Numbered from the stretch's first letter, positions 16,553 to 25,593 are shown. The stretch: DNA of 64,000 nucleotides from Bacillus sp. PK3_68 (GCF_003600835.1 NZ_NQYC01000001.1:434001-498000), one strand, 5' to 3'. Notes: a model not told the origin generated them from the sequence alone. Program-made: numbers and translations.

Positions 16553-17196
16553 ATTTATCGCCTCATTTGTAAAAGTTCTTAGCATTTACTTGTTCCTCAT
16601 ATTTATAAACATTGTTCTATATGTATTGTTAAATTGCCCGCTTATCCTAAAAAAATACAGGCGATTACATTCAATGTATTGCCGTAGAGATAGCTATAAC
16701 ACTTTTTATATGTGTTGGATATTTTTTAAATACACAATCTCACATTTTTCTTCTTATTTTAAAGCTGTTGCTCAAATGCCGGGAAGAATCATGTTATATA
16801 TTTGGACATAAAAAGAGCACCTTCTATTCGGACGCTGGATCACTTTTTGAAATCCAATTGAACCATTCCATCAAAGAATTGATTTATAGTTAACCTCACA
16901 AATAAGTCGTTCAGCTTTCCAATATCCATCTCATATCTAATCATCCTCAATTTCTTTTTGTTTAAAAAAAGAAACGATTTTCTCTTCCTAACCCATACGT
17001 TAAACTAACCCTTGGATTTCAAAGAAAAGTAATCCAATCGGACAGAAATAATAAAATTATTTAAGTACTCTATTTTTTAATCATGTAGAATTATGCAACA
17101 ATACCTTGAAAAATGGATAGTGATTGTTAAAATGTTAGTAATAGACAGATGGAAAGGAAACGTTAATTAATTTAGTACGTTAAAGGTAATTATCAA
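16553..17196. other. AT-rich intergenic region
   Basis: I see no supportable gene here. Short frames in it lack ribosome-binding sites and have non-protein-like composition. It should contain the promoters of both flanking divergent genes. Confidence 0.4.
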
Positions 17197-17775
17197 ATGA
17201 ATTTTACAGATGCAGATTACGAATGGTTTAAATTTATCAATGATCAAGTTCAGCGCTATCAATTGCTAGACAACATCATGATTTTCTTTGCTGAGTATGT
17301 TCAATATGCTTTTGGTTTATTGATTATAATGTTATGGCTACTAAACAAAAGTAATTTTCGCATAATAGCCTTTCAAGCTATGTTTGCATTTGCCTTAGGA
17401 TTTTCAATAAACAGACTTATTGAAGTATTCATCTATAGAGATCGGCCTTTTATATCGCATAACATTATTCAACTCGTAGACCATTCTGCTAACTCCTCTT
17501 TCCCGAGTGACCATGCTACTTCCGCAATAGTAATTGCTGTTACTCTATGGCTGTCATCCTATCGCTTTAAACATATCTGGTTTGCTCTCGCTGTAGGTGT
17601 AGCTTTCTCTAGGGTGTGGGTGGGAGTACATTATCCACTTGATGTAATGGCTGGATTTATAAATGGCTTATTAATCGCTTTGTTTACACACTATATTTTA
17701 TTTAAAGTACCACCAATAACTAAGCTAATCCAAAGACCCCTCTTTCAAGGCCAGGGTAAAATGAGAGATTGTTGA
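17197..17775 (+). CDS. bcrC: undecaprenyl-diphosphate phosphatase, BcrC-like (PAP2 family)
   Basis: This 192-residue PAP2-family membrane phosphatase recycles undecaprenyl pyrophosphate for cell-wall synthesis and gives bacitracin resistance. The three phosphatase motifs are visible: RDRPF (about 87-91), PSDHAT (about 107-112, with catalytic His) and SRVWVGVHYPLDV (about 143-155). Five or six hydrophobic segments surround them. The start follows AAAGG at moderate spacing. It is monocistronic with a terminator at 17827-17853. The C terminus after about residue 178 is poorly conserved. Confidence 0.85.
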   Translation: MNFTDADYEWFKFINDQVQRYQLLDNIMIFFAEYVQYAFGLLIIMLWLLNKSNFRIIAFQAMFAFALGFSINRLIEVFIYRDRPFISHNIIQLVDHSANSSFPSDHATSAIVIAVTLWLSSYRFKHIWFALAVGVAFSRVWVGVHYPLDVMAGFINGLLIALFTHYILFKVPPITKLIQRPLFQGQGKMRDC

Positions 17776-17826
17776 ATTATCAGCTCAAGATAGCGATTGC
17801 TGTAAGTGTGGTATGAAGAGGAAAAT

Positions 17827-17853
17827 AAAAATCCTATTGCAAATAGGGTTTTT
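17827..17853 (+). terminator. intrinsic terminator of bcrC
   Basis: AAAAATCCTATT / AATAGGGTTTTT (one G-T pair) with a 3-base loop and a T-run after it. Confidence 0.8.
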
Positions 17854-17905
17854 ATTTTGTATACAGAAGAAGCCCCGCAAAGAAAATGCTCTGTCTATAT
17901 AAGAC

Positions 17906-18101
17906 TTATTTTGCCTTTTTATCATCCATCTTTTTAATCAAGTCTGTAAACTCTTTTAAATACTCATCAGCAGTAATGATCCCTTTATGAGATAAAACAT
18001 TAATCAATGCCACTACACTTGCTGAATGAACCTCATCACTATTTAAATATTGGATGTTTCAAAGGCACTATTCCAATCTTTTTTTGCAAGTTATCAACCA
18101 C
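17906..18101 (-). pseudogene. small hypothetical gene with two frame disruptions
   Basis: Three overlapping frames together spell one coherent short protein: VVDNLQKK, then DWNSAFETSNI, then QYLNSDEVHSASVVALINVL and a charged tail ending KKMDDKKAK. The first junction is a 7-base A-run (coding strand) that would need one more A. The second looks like loss of one copy of a tandem CAATATT. The protein is not recognised, but its regular helix pattern argues for a former gene. It lies inside the decayed mobile region. Confidence 0.5.
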
Positions 18102-18208
18102 CTTTTAATAATTCACTTTCAAGAAAGGAACTTTATTCTCGATATGCTGAGAGGATAATCTAGCCACCTCAAATAAAAACAGCTAAAGAATGCTACTATT
18201 GCTTACTC

Positions 18209-18424
18209 CTATTCATACTCTTCTATATACGTAATCCCTTCCGATGTTAACTCCGGACCCTTCTCCCCATCACTCGTGCCATCAATTTGGACTAGATGGT
18301 TCTTTTTAATCGTGTCTATTTCAGCTTCAAATTGCTCCTGATTCATCGAAAAGTCACTCTAGTGAAGTTGCTTTCCATTCTGAATTTCTTTAAGAATCTC
18401 GTAGGTGAATTCGTCTCTTTCCAT
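18209..18424 (-). pseudogene. YjcQ-like small protein gene with in-frame TAG
   Basis: A strong AGAGGAGG site and ATG at 18424 open a 71-codon frame (MERDEFTYEILKEIQNGKQL...). It is stopped by TAG at 18359-18361 (codon 22) and continues in the same frame to a second TAG at 18209. The C-terminal part (GPELTSEGITYIEEYE) matches the winged-helix YjcQ family found in Bacillus prophages. The break is a substitution, not an indel. Confidence 0.6.
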
Positions 18425-18754
18425 ATTGCCTCCTCTGTGTTATCTCCCTGGAAAACTAGTTCGTTGTCTGCTAACTTGCTTACCAATTCCCTGCAAACAC
18501 TTGGACCAAACGCTTCGATAACAACTAGAGGAAATTAACCCCTCCTCTCTCTTTTCTTAAATACTCCTTCTCTTGTATGTTCCTCTATTAGCACCCATAA
18601 GGCTCTTTTGGATCACTTCTCATTTTCAACAGAAGCAGCAGCTGTCGACAGTCGGTCGTTTTGTAAAAGAATCTCACAATCTAGCCAACTAACTGACTGA
18701 TAATGGAAAAATAAAAAGGTACCCAAAACGGCACCCTGTTTGTTCGATTATTGG

Positions 18755-18774
18755 ACGGAATTTGTCCGTTTTTT
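18755..18774 (+). terminator. short terminator-like hairpin
   Basis: ACGGA / TCCGT with a 5-base loop is followed by six T on the plus strand. No plus-strand gene ends nearby. Confidence 0.4.
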
Positions 18775-18841
18775 GTTCCGTTCTTCCCCTAAAACAATTA
18801 TTAAGGAAAAGTAACCATAAAACTATTCAACCTGCTATTTA

Positions 18842-19420
18842 TTAGTGTGTTTTTTTCTCAGCCGCCATTGCATCTGCTTTCGTTTTATAAACAGTACCAA
18901 ATGGATGCTCAGGTGGCGCATAGATCGAGTAAAGCTTCATTGGCTTATTTCCAGTATTGATGACATTGTGCCATGTCCCTGCTGGTATCATAATTGCGTA
19001 ATCCTCATACACTCTTTCTTCAAAATACAAATTATCTTTAGTATTTCCTGCCTGAACCATTCCTTGCCCTTCTTCAATGCGCAAAAACTGGTCAACTGTC
19101 GGATGAACTTCTAATCCGATGTCTTTTCCCACTCCAATACTCATCAGAGTTACTTGTAGATTTTTCCCTGTCCATAGGGCCGTACGAAATGTGTTGTTTT
19201 GGTTAGTGGCCTTATCAATGTTTACAACAAATGGTTGGGTTCCATAATCTTTTAATCCAAAGCTTCCTTTACCTTTTAAAGGCTGTGGAGAAGCAAATCG
19301 GTTTCCATGCTTCATCTCATTAGGCATGGGCCAATAAGCCGACTGTCTTCTCTGGTTATCTATCGGCGGGTTAACATAGTAAGGATGTGGATATTGATAC
19401 ATATAAGGAACGTAATACAT
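18842..19420 (-). CDS. cupin-domain protein with Tyr/Pro-rich N-terminal tail
   Basis: The 192-residue protein begins with a Tyr/Pro/Gln-rich tail of about 60 residues (MYYVPYMYQYPHPYYVNPP) typical of spore-surface proteins. A cupin barrel follows (about 80-180) with LEVHPTVDQFLRIEEGQG and PAGTWHNVINTGNKPMKLYS, which hold the usual metal-binding His and Glu. The end (GTVYKTKADAMAAE) is characteristic of Bacillus cupins of this class. I prefer the ATG at 19420 because AAAGGA is 9 bases upstream. Despite lying in a decayed region, the gene is intact. Confidence 0.8.
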   Translation of the reverse strand: MYYVPYMYQYPHPYYVNPPIDNQRRQSAYWPMPNEMKHGNRFASPQPLKGKGSFGLKDYGTQPFVVNIDKATNQNNTFRTALWTGKNLQVTLMSIGVGKDIGLEVHPTVDQFLRIEEGQGMVQAGNTKDNLYFEERVYEDYAIMIPAGTWHNVINTGNKPMKLYSIYAPPEHPFGTVYKTKADAMAAEKKTH

Positions 19421-19729
19421 CACTTTCATTCCTTTCATCAATTTATAGAATTATCCTATGCACCATATTTAGGGAGTGTACTTTGATTTATGGTGACTTA
19501 TTTAAAGGAATCCTCTATTATCCCCAATACCCCCCTCCCATTCAATGGCTCGATTGCGTAATAATGAAATACGCTTTTTCAAATAACTGCTATTCTCTGT
19601 TTGAACGGTAAGCGCCCAACGGTATCTCCTTGGCCCTCATAATCAAGTTTTGTCTTTCTTTTCCATTTATATCTATAAAAAGATTTAATTGTTTTGCATT
19701 CCTCCCCTTTCCATAAAATAAAAAAAGAC

Positions 19730-19771
19730 ACCAAACCATAAAGCAGCTGCATACTGCCTTAATGGTTTGGT
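19730..19771 (-). terminator. intrinsic terminator on the minus strand
   Basis: A 10-bp outer stem (ACCAAACCAT / ATGGTTTGGT) encloses a second stem (CAG/CTG). The U-run lies at 19720-19726 on the minus strand. It ends the transcript of the small zinc-ribbon gene at 19832. Confidence 0.75.
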
Positions 19772-19831
19772 ACCCTCTCTTTTTCCGTTAAGCTCTATAG
19801 TAAGCTGTTATATTTTCAATGAACTATAATC

Positions 19832-19948
19832 TTAATAAAATTTGATTCTCACCTCCCCACACTTCTTACATTCGTAAACTTTCCCTCTCACTTTCGTATC
19901 ATCAATACGTAAAGCCCATGAATGCCTGCAAAATATCTTTCTTAGCAC
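19832..19948 (-). CDS. 38-residue zinc-ribbon-like peptide
   Basis: This tiny gene has a GTG start at 19948 and an AAGGGG site 8 bases upstream. The product holds Cys 7 and His 9 (FCRHSW) and a CKKC pair, a pattern of small treble-clef or zinc-ribbon peptides common in phages. A strong terminator lies 60 bases downstream. It is not assignable to a named family. Confidence 0.5.
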   Translation of the reverse strand: MLRKIFCRHSWALRIDDTKVRGKVYECKKCGEVRIKFY

Positions 19949-20085
19949 CTTAACTACCCCTTCTGCACGCTACACATTTAGGTAGGAGCACGCAAATGCC
20001 AGTTGCTAACTCCAAATTTTTAACACATTCCTTATTTTCCCATTACAACCAATTACATTCAAGGGATTTTTAACCTATCTCTCAT

Positions 20086-20226
20086 TCATCTATCGCTTGT
20101 TATTCGTCCAACAAATGCATCAAATAGCATCCTGGCCAGACATCCGAACCCATTGTCTTTTATTACATGAAGCACCGTCCTAGCTGCCTTCGATTTCTGC
20201 CTGACTATAAGGTTAGAATCTTTCAT
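20086..20226 (-). CDS. possible 46-residue hypothetical protein
   Basis: An ATG frame has protein-like composition (IVRQKSKAARTVLHVIKDNG...) and a GGGAG site 9 bases upstream. No homology is recognised. It may be a remnant of the surrounding mobile element. Confidence 0.3.
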   Translation of the reverse strand: MKDSNLIVRQKSKAARTVLHVIKDNGFGCLARMLFDAFVGRITSDR

Positions 20227-20373
20227 TAGGACGCTCCCGACCTCTTATAATTGAAGTGTTGATGCTTTCCAGAGGCTGAGATCTTTCCTGTTGTATATTT
20301 TTATTTGAATTGGAAATACTGGTTAAAGAGTCACCTGTTCGTTCCCCCAGAACATATACAGGTTAATAAGTCT

Positions 20374-20398
20374 GCCAGGAGATTTTCCTGGCTTTTTT
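20374..20398 (+). terminator. intrinsic terminator on the plus strand
   Basis: GCCAGGA / TCCTGGC is followed by six T. No intact plus-strand gene ends nearby, so it may serve a lost gene of the mobile region. Confidence 0.65.
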
Positions 20399-20644
20399 AT
20401 ATTCTTCTTTTCAATATTCTTTTCGCCTGAAGCATTCAGACGACAAATCATCATGTATAACGAGTATCTGCTCGCAAGATCACTTGGGTACATTGGATGA
20501 GTTTCATGGCTAATAAAACTCATAAGAACGACTATAAAATCCTTCACGATTGCCACAAGAGATCGTCATTAGATTACAAATCAATCTCCTTCTCAGTAAA
20601 CACCGACTATAAAATCTCGATCAAGCAATCTGCAAGCGTGTTTT

Positions 20645-21135
20645 TATGAATGTGTTATAAAAAAATGCCGTGCTGCTAAGAAAAAATTACAAACTACATA
20701 CTCCTTCTTATATGGAGAGCGTAGAGGACAAGCGCTTGGTTTAACGTACAATGACATTGATTTTGAGAGAAAAACACGTACAGTTAACAAAATACGAGAC
20801 GAAAAAAATACCAGATCGTCGAAAACTAAAAAATAGTTATCGAACAATACTGGTAGACGACATTTTATTAAAACAGCTGAAAACGCATCGAGCTTGGTGT
20901 ATTCAAACAACATTCCGTTATGGTTCTAGCTTAAAGGATGAAGATTTTATTTTTATTTTCTATAGAGCTGCTCAACTAATACGAAGCCGTACCATAAAGT
21001 TCTGTTTTGACCATATAATGAACGAGCGGGTTAGCACTAGTTACAGCTTATGGGCTACACTATTTTAATAAGACCGCTTATTTCAGTCAAAGTCACCGCT
21101 GAACGTTTAGAAAACACTCCAGAGGTGGATTAAGT
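20645..21135 (+). pseudogene. tyrosine recombinase (integrase) remnant
   Basis: Stitched across frames, the plus strand reads like the catalytic half of a phage or ICE integrase: FLYGERRGQALGLTYNDIDF with the first-Arg region, DEKNTRSSKT, then in another frame KNSYRTILVDDILLKQLKTH, LKDEDFIFIFY, and a late VTAERLENTPEV. The HxLRHTHAT segment is degraded to stop codons and no full frame remains. Several frameshifts and stops are present, so the gene is dead. It marks the 17.9-21.2 kb region as an old mobile-element scar. Confidence 0.75.
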
Positions 21136-21250
21136 TAAAAGAAAAGCCCGTCCAAGCATTCAACAGCATGATCAATATGTAATATTGGGGAACTCTGGGG
21201 GAGTTTTTAACCTCTCCCTCAATCCCTTTTATAGCCCGGGTTCTCCCGCC

Positions 21251-21880
21251 TTAAAACTCTTTATTAAACAATGGCTGAAACCATTTAATGCCTCTTTTAT
21301 TAGCCGGCCATACTTTCATATCTGCTACTAAATGGCTCATGTAAGCGATCGAAGCAGCCAAAAAGCTGCCTTCAATTCCTACACTTTGTTGGAATTGCCA
21401 CGCTATCCCTGCAAAACAGGCAGCTCCTATTAAAGAGTGAGTTAATGAACGGTGAGATAAAAATGAAGAAACAATAATAAACCCGCTTAACAACAACAGC
21501 CAAAAAATATCGGCATACCAAGCGGTCACACCTAATCCAGCTCCTGTTATAAAGAGCATCGTACGCTGCTTAATAAACAATCTAGGCAATATCGTCAAGC
21601 AAAGACCAACGATGAAGCCAGCCGACTGAACAAAACCGCTCAACATTACGTAGCTATAGCCAATTAGAAGCAGGCCAGCTGCTGCAAAAAACAAGATCAG
21701 CCACTTTTTTGATATAGTAATTCGATTGGACAGCTTTCCATTTACGTCAAGGTCAGGTGCAAGACCAGCTACTGCCCCAATGCCAACTAATGCAGCTGTA
21801 GTAAGAGGATCCGTATGTAAATAAACAGCTGTTGCTAATCCGGAGCCTCCTCCGATAGCCAAATGAGCCGATCCTTTCAT
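21251..21880 (-). CDS. yvsG: YdjM/YvsG family membrane-bound metal-dependent hydrolase
   Basis: The 209-residue polytopic membrane protein has the family signature SHRSLTHSL (about 142-150), AGLAPDLDVNGK (about 38-49) and SHLVADMKVWP near the end. Those His and Asp residues form the presumed metal site. It is the YdjM family (B. subtilis YvsG); the enzymatic activity is unproven. E. coli ydjM is LexA-regulated, and a LexA-like box lies just upstream here. Confidence 0.88.
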   Translation of the reverse strand: MKGSAHLAIGGGSGLATAVYLHTDPLTTAALVGIGAVAGLAPDLDVNGKLSNRITISKKWLILFFAAAGLLLIGYSYVMLSGFVQSAGFIVGLCLTILPRLFIKQRTMLFITGAGLGVTAWYADIFWLLLLSGFIIVSSFLSHRSLTHSLIGAACFAGIAWQFQQSVGIEGSFLAASIAYMSHLVADMKVWPANKRGIKWFQPLFNKEF

Positions 21881-21906
21881 CTATTTCCATCCTTTTCTTT
21901 TTCTCC

Positions 21907-21927
21907 ATTATAACAAACAAACGTTCT
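21907..21927 (-). promoter_or_regulatory. candidate LexA box and -10 box upstream of yvsG
   Basis: On the minus strand AGAACGTTTGTTTG (21914-21927) fits the GAAC-N4-GTTT core of the Bacillus LexA (SOS) box except at its outer bases. It abuts TATAAT at 21907-21912, 27 bases before the start codon. Binding is not shown. Confidence 0.45.
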
Positions 21928-22103
21928 TAATCCTATAAAAAAATGAACGGTAATGATCTTATCTACACTAAATAACTCCCCTCTTTCTCTTTAACTGTTT
22001 GTCTATTTCACCTCACGCTCTCGCCCTTCAGATCGAACGATAGCAGCTAGCAAACCCTACATCCATACATAACTAGATAAGGATCTCCTTTAGTTTTGCA
22101 AAC

Positions 22104-22132
22104 AAAAAAACCCTGCGAGTAAACACAGGGTT
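22104..22132 (-). terminator. terminator overlapping the end of the PH-domain gene
   Basis: AACCCTG / CAGGGTT with a 10-base loop and a seven-base U-run on the minus strand. Confidence 0.75.
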
Positions 22133-22445
22133 AAGCATTCGTGTGCCGCTCAATCACTTGAAGAAGCCAGTCCTGCACACTTTCAATATATTCACCGGAA
22201 ATATCAAGCTCTGCGAGTACAGTTCCTTTGCCGATAATTTTTAATCCTGGTACGAGAGCCGGTTTTTTCGGATTCATCGAATATACAACCGTATCTATGT
22301 GATGAATCGGAATCCGAACATTTGTGACTATACCTTTACTGATTAAAAATCCCTTATCCACTTTAATCACATTTTTCTTCCAACGATATTCCGTATCGGT
22401 AGTCGTGCATTCAATAGCAGCATCTTCATTTATGAAGGGTGTCAT
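22131..22445 (-). CDS. small bacterial PH-domain-like protein
   Basis: The 104-residue soluble protein has the beta pattern of bacterial PH domains (VIKVDKGFLISKGIVTNVRI, PIHHIDTVVYS) and a C-terminal helix (VQDWLLQVIER). Function is unknown. A second protein of similar fold is encoded just upstream on the same strand. Confidence 0.6.
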   Translation of the reverse strand: MTPFINEDAAIECTTTDTEYRWKKNVIKVDKGFLISKGIVTNVRIPIHHIDTVVYSMNPKKPALVPGLKIIGKGTVLAELDISGEYIESVQDWLLQVIERHTNA

Positions 22446-22614
22446 ATATATACCTCTTTTTCACTATATATGGTCAATCACATCACCTATAACCTATCAG
22501 CTTTGAATTGCTTTGTAAACAAAAAATTCCTTTCGTCAATGAATTGTAAATAATATGCTGGGATCGGCAAATATAAAACAAAAAAAAGAGCTTTTTTCAA
22601 AAAAATAAAATATA

Positions 22615-22640
22615 GCCCCACTATAATAAATAGCCGGGGC
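22615..22640 (-). terminator. terminator-like hairpin after the membrane PH-domain gene
   Basis: GCCCC / GGGGC with a 16-base loop and A/T-rich flanks. Confidence 0.45.
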
Positions 22641-22666
22641 CTGCCTGTTCGCTCATCACATTGTCA

Positions 22667-23014
22667 TTATATAACTTCTGCTTTTGTATACACACCTGGA
22701 TTTTGCTCTTTTAATTCTCTGATTAGCATTTTAGCATTTCTCACTCTGAGAAGATAAGAAACATTTGAACGCGTATATACCGCTACACTATCGAGCCTTC
22801 CCAGAAAGGTCTCAACATTAAACCGGAAACGCGGCTTCGCTGTTTTTCCTATTTTTACAACTTCCACAATTTCTGATAATGGGATATTTACTTGATTGAA
22901 TGTATCCTCTGTAATCAGCATGCCATGATCTATTTTATAGTTTGACGACTGTTTTTTCCGCTGTAAGTACAGCCCCAAAAACAGTGCACCGGTAAGAAGC
23001 AACAACAATTCCAC
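22667..23014 (-). CDS. membrane-anchored PH-domain-like protein
   Basis: The 115-residue protein has a hydrophobic N-terminal anchor (about 3-20, LLLLLTGALFLGLYL) followed by a PH-like beta domain (IDHGMLITEDTFNQVNIPLS, FLGRLDSVAVYTR). The GTG start at 23014 is chosen because AGGAGGT lies 8 bases upstream; the frame extends to 23089 without a better site. Function is unknown. Confidence 0.6.
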   Translation of the reverse strand: MELLLLLTGALFLGLYLQRKKQSSNYKIDHGMLITEDTFNQVNIPLSEIVEVVKIGKTAKPRFRFNVETFLGRLDSVAVYTRSNVSYLLRVRNAKMLIRELKEQNPGVYTKAEVI

Positions 23015-23227
23015 CTTGTGACACCTCCTCTTCTTCTTCGTATGGCGCCCTTCAAACCTCATTTCTCCCGTTTCTATTACTGTACCCATTTTTCTGTTTT
23101 TTACCCGTGCGTTTCACATTCTTTGGAAAGAAAAACTTTTTTCAAAAAGTTTAAAGCAGGCAAAAAAAGATAATATCAATAGTAAGGTGTGCACGTTTTG
23201 AAAGCCGCCAGGTTTAGGAGGAAAATT

Positions 23228-23359
23228 ATGAAAAAATTAGACGAAGAAAAGTTATTAATAAGGATTACTCAATTAGAAGAGATTGTTCTCGAATTATCTG
23301 ACCGAATTAGACAGATGAGCGAAGAACTTATTGAAATGAAAGAGGAAAAAATTCATTAA
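23228..23359 (+). CDS. 43-residue coiled-coil protein
   Basis: This short helical protein (MKKLDEEKLLIRITQLEEIV...) is built of leucine/isoleucine heptads. The TAGGAGG site 7 bases upstream and a very strong terminator 3 bases after the stop make it a convincing small gene. Family unknown. Confidence 0.65.
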   Translation: MKKLDEEKLLIRITQLEEIVLELSDRIRQMSEELIEMKEEKIH

Positions 23360-23362
23360 GAA

Positions 23363-23409
23363 GGGCAGTCTAAAAGTTGGTGGATAACCAATTTTTAGAC
23401 TGCCCTTTT
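23363..23409 (+). terminator. strong intrinsic terminator
   Basis: A perfect 13-bp stem, GGGCAGTCTAAAA / TTTTAGACTGCCC, is followed by TTTTC. Confidence 0.9.
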
Positions 23410-23448
23410 CTGAATAACAGCGATGAATTTGTTTTTCTCTCGCTTAAA

Positions 23449-24549
23449 TTACGCAGAGAGGTGCGAATGAACCTCCTTCCGCATCTCCCAACCGTGCAGC
23501 AATCGAAAGAAAGGCGGTAACACAAGACAAACGGCCAAAATTCTAAGCACTTGCACAGCAACTACAAAGGTCGAATCTGCATCAAGTACAACCGCTGTCG
23601 TGGCCATTTCAGCAATTCCCCCTGGTGCAAAAGCGAGTGCAGCTGTTTTAAAATCTATGCCTGTCACAAGAGAAACAAGGTATGCACAGGCAAACATCAC
23701 ACCAATCAGCCCAATGGTACTGATCAAGCCGACAATCAGCGTCTGCTTCAGTCCGATAAACATTTTCTTATGAAAACGGACTCCAATCGATACGGCAATC
23801 AAAATTTGTGACAAAACGATCAAGTTGTGCGGCCAGTAGGCTACCATATTATGACCGGCATAGGAAGAACTGAATGATTGAACAATTGCCACAGCTGTCA
23901 TGCTTCCCAGAAGCCAAGGTGCCGGGAATTTTAAATATTTCCCGATATGATAACCGCCCCATCCTGTCAGAGCTAATACGGCTGTCCACAGCAATTGACT
24001 TGGCTCAAATCCCAGTGAAGTCTGTTGCACAGCCGCTGCGCTAGCTGGATGTATCGTCCAAAGTGAAACGAACACCGGAATAATTAAAATCACTAAAAAC
24101 ACACGCATGGTCTGAATAATGCTCACCACTGCAGTGTTGGCGCCTACCTCTTCCGCCAGTGCCGGCATAGCTGACAATCCGCCAGGCGCTGTGCCAAAAA
24201 AGCTTGTGAGCATATCTGAGCGGCTAAATTTCCATAAACTAAGACCGGAAAGTAATGAGAAAACAACTGATAATCCGATCATAAGAGTGATAACGATCCA
24301 ATGAGACTGAAAAGCAGTTAACACCGACAGGTTAATCTTTTGACCCAATTGAATGCCCAATATTAACTGTCCTATATATAACCAGCTTTTAGGGATGTCT
24401 TTTGCTCCTGAAATTTGCGGAAAAGCAAAAGAAATAAAAGCGGCCGCAAGCAAGGTTCCTAACATCCAACCAATTGACAAACCAGTCAATGATAACAACA
24501 GCCCGCCAAGGCTGCTTACTAGTAGGACGACCCATTTGTTTACTTTCAT
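23449..24549 (-). CDS. AbrB family (putative ammonia-monooxygenase-like) membrane protein
   Basis: The 366-residue protein has about ten membrane segments in two similar halves, as in the AbrB/PF05145 duplication family (not the AbrB DNA-binding protein). The repeated signatures are TAPGGLSAMPALAEE (about 120) and FAPGGIAEMATTAV (about 312). It is transporter-like with unknown substrate. It is divergent from a LysR regulator 125 bases away, which probably controls it. Confidence 0.87.
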   Translation of the reverse strand: MKVNKWVVLLVSSLGGLLLSLTGLSIGWMLGTLLAAAFISFAFPQISGAKDIPKSWLYIGQLILGIQLGQKINLSVLTAFQSHWIVITLMIGLSVVFSLLSGLSLWKFSRSDMLTSFFGTAPGGLSAMPALAEEVGANTAVVSIIQTMRVFLVILIIPVFVSLWTIHPASAAAVQQTSLGFEPSQLLWTAVLALTGWGGYHIGKYLKFPAPWLLGSMTAVAIVQSFSSSYAGHNMVAYWPHNLIVLSQILIAVSIGVRFHKKMFIGLKQTLIVGLISTIGLIGVMFACAYLVSLVTGIDFKTAALAFAPGGIAEMATTAVVLDADSTFVVAVQVLRILAVCLVLPPFFRLLHGWEMRKEVHSHLSA

Positions 24550-24674
24550 CCGATCCTCTTCTTTCTTTTCTTGTTGTCTATAAATAAATTATACTAAGAT
24601 TAAAGAAATAAATAAAATATCGCTTTTTTATCTTTAACCATAAAATATAGTTATAGCAGAAAGGAAAAAGAGCA

Positions 24675-25547
24675 ATGGATGAAAGAGATTGGCGCGTCTT
24701 ACAAACATTATTTAATGAAAAAAACATGACAAAAGCGGCAAACAAGCTGTACATTTCTCAGCCCGCACTAACGAACCGTTTAAAGCAAATGGAAAAGGAA
24801 TTCGGTGTGCAAATTGTCAATCGTGGACGGCGCGGTGTACAATTTACTCCCCAAGGAGAGTATCTTGCTAAATGTGCTGATGACATGCTGTTAAAGCTGC
24901 AGCATATAAAAGAGAATGTGCTGAACATGGAAAAGAAAATTACTGGCACACTCCGGCTCGGTGTCTCCACCTTTTTTACAGATTATAAACTTCCCGGGCT
25001 GCTAAAGCTCTTTAAAGATGAATACCCCGATATAGAATTTAAAGTGATGACAGGCTGGAGCAACGAAATTATTCATTTAGCTTATAACCAGGATGTACAC
25101 GTTGCTTTTGTGAAAGGAGATTATAGTTGGAAAGGCGGCAAAAAGCTCTTATTCGAAGAGCCAATTTATATTGCTTCCAGAGAAAAAATTACTTTGGAAG
25201 ATTTGCCCGATCTGCCGCGGATCGATTATCATACAGATCAGAACTTGCGGACAGTCGTCGATAATTGGTGGGCAGAAAACTATACGAAACCGCCTCTTGT
25301 CAGTATCGATGTAGACAAAGCCGGCACAAGCAAAAATATGATGGCCAACGGCTTGGGCTATGCTATTTTGCCAGGGATGCTCTTAAGCGATTTAAAAGAT
25401 GTGTATAAAATAGCCATCCGCTCAAAAGATGGACAGCCGATCATCCGAAAAACGTGGATGATTTTCCATGAAGAATCGCTCCAGCTTAACATTGTCCGGG
25501 CTTTTGTTGAATTTATGGAGCAGGTGGATTTGGAGAAAATTAACTAG
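24675..25547 (+). CDS. LysR family transcriptional regulator
   Basis: The 290-residue protein has an N-terminal winged helix (about 1-60, NMTKAANKLYISQPALTNRL) and a periplasmic-binding-like effector domain (about 90-285). The start follows GAAAGGAAAAAGAGC. Divergence from the AbrB-family transporter is the classic LysR arrangement, so it likely activates that gene in response to the transported compound. The intergenic A/T-rich 125 bases should hold the operator; I did not fix a T-N11-A site. Confidence 0.9.
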   Translation: MDERDWRVLQTLFNEKNMTKAANKLYISQPALTNRLKQMEKEFGVQIVNRGRRGVQFTPQGEYLAKCADDMLLKLQHIKENVLNMEKKITGTLRLGVSTFFTDYKLPGLLKLFKDEYPDIEFKVMTGWSNEIIHLAYNQDVHVAFVKGDYSWKGGKKLLFEEPIYIASREKITLEDLPDLPRIDYHTDQNLRTVVDNWWAENYTKPPLVSIDVDKAGTSKNMMANGLGYAILPGMLLSDLKDVYKIAIRSKDGQPIIRKTWMIFHEESLQLNIVRAFVEFMEQVDLEKIN

Positions 25548-25593
25548 CTGTCCGATGAACCGTCAAACCTATTGGCGTAAACAACTAAAAGCA

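Noticed and set aside
17157-17182. ECF-sigma-like promoter (GGAAAC, 16 bases, CGTT) before bcrC, attractive because bcrC is ECF-controlled in B. subtilis
   Set aside because: The predicted start would fall after the AAAGG ribosome-binding site and only about ten bases before the ATG, leaving no usable site.
18430-18530. Protein-like frame on the minus strand (VVIEAFGPSVCRELVSKLAD) just before the YjcQ-like gene
   Set aside because: No start codon with a site, a stop just upstream, and no recognised family. Kept only as part of the decayed region.
20323-20556. 77-residue frame on the minus strand
   Set aside because: It crosses a clear plus-strand terminator, has no ribosome-binding site and no protein-like pattern.
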